From the NCBI GenBank assembly GCA_023381895.1, contig JAMCTA010000099.1, positions 1,536 to 8,040 of the forward strand: DNA of 6,505 nucleotides, written 5' to 3'. The position numbers and the translations under genes were made by a program. Source of the stretch: Chloroflexota bacterium. GTDB lineage: Bacteria; Chloroflexota; UBA4733. Of the stretch, positions 6,498 through 6,505 are shown piece after piece. A model generated the notes under the pieces. That model was not told the origin of the DNA. It worked only from the letters and a program-made list of their open reading frames with translations, and did no database searches. The number at the start of each line of letters is the position of its first letter. Position 1 is the first letter of the stretch.

Positions 6498-6505
6498 CGG
6501 TGGGC

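Overview
The window is GC-rich DNA with sigma70-type promoters and GTG/ATG starts. It most resembles the Chloroflexota, class Thermomicrobia. The main reason is the C-terminal SH3-like tail of the large secreted protein (WVQAF...LWSGPD...FGPLAQW...LFVYNP...NYAYV), which I associate with secreted proteins of Thermomicrobium and relatives. A CehA/McbA-type PHP metallohydrolase and a fused SUMT/HemD enzyme fit that placement. The taxonomy is an inference from memory, not from a search.

Layout, left to right. Bases 1-1671 (+) hold the 3' part of a CehA/McbA-family PHP metallohydrolase gene whose start lies before the window. A 271-bp convergent intergenic stretch (1672-1942) follows, with no gene I can support. 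Bases 1943-4645 (-) encode a roughly 900-residue exported protein: signal peptide, large 'RWGDYS'-type repeat domain, Ig-like domain, Thr/Pro-rich linker, carboxypeptidase-regulatory-like domain and SH3-like tail. It has its own strong-looking promoter at 4688-4717. A 182-bp spacer (4718-4899) with a short GAGAAGAT tandem repeat separates it from a cobalamin/siroheme gene (4900-6126, -) encoding uroporphyrinogen-III C-methyltransferase fused to a half-length uroporphyrinogen-III-synthase-like domain. Upstream of that gene is a divergent promoter region. Its plus-strand promoter (6305-6334) drives a cobalamin riboswitch (about 6351-6471), and the gene that riboswitch controls begins beyond the right edge.

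The right third is therefore a divergent cobalamin/tetrapyrrole control region. The SUMT-HemD gene runs left from its own promoter without a riboswitch, while the unseen right-hand gene is B12-controlled. The left two genes have no visible pathway link to it.

The most unexpected signal is an exact 24-bp inverted repeat (1638-1661 and 2076-2099). It sits inside the 3' ends of both convergent genes and is read in the same frame in each, giving AVDFGPLA. A chance match of this length is very unlikely, and inversion between the copies would swap the C-termini of the two proteins in frame. Also notable are the half-size HemD domain and an 8-bp inverted repeat at the 5' edge of the riboswitch that could compete with its closing stem.
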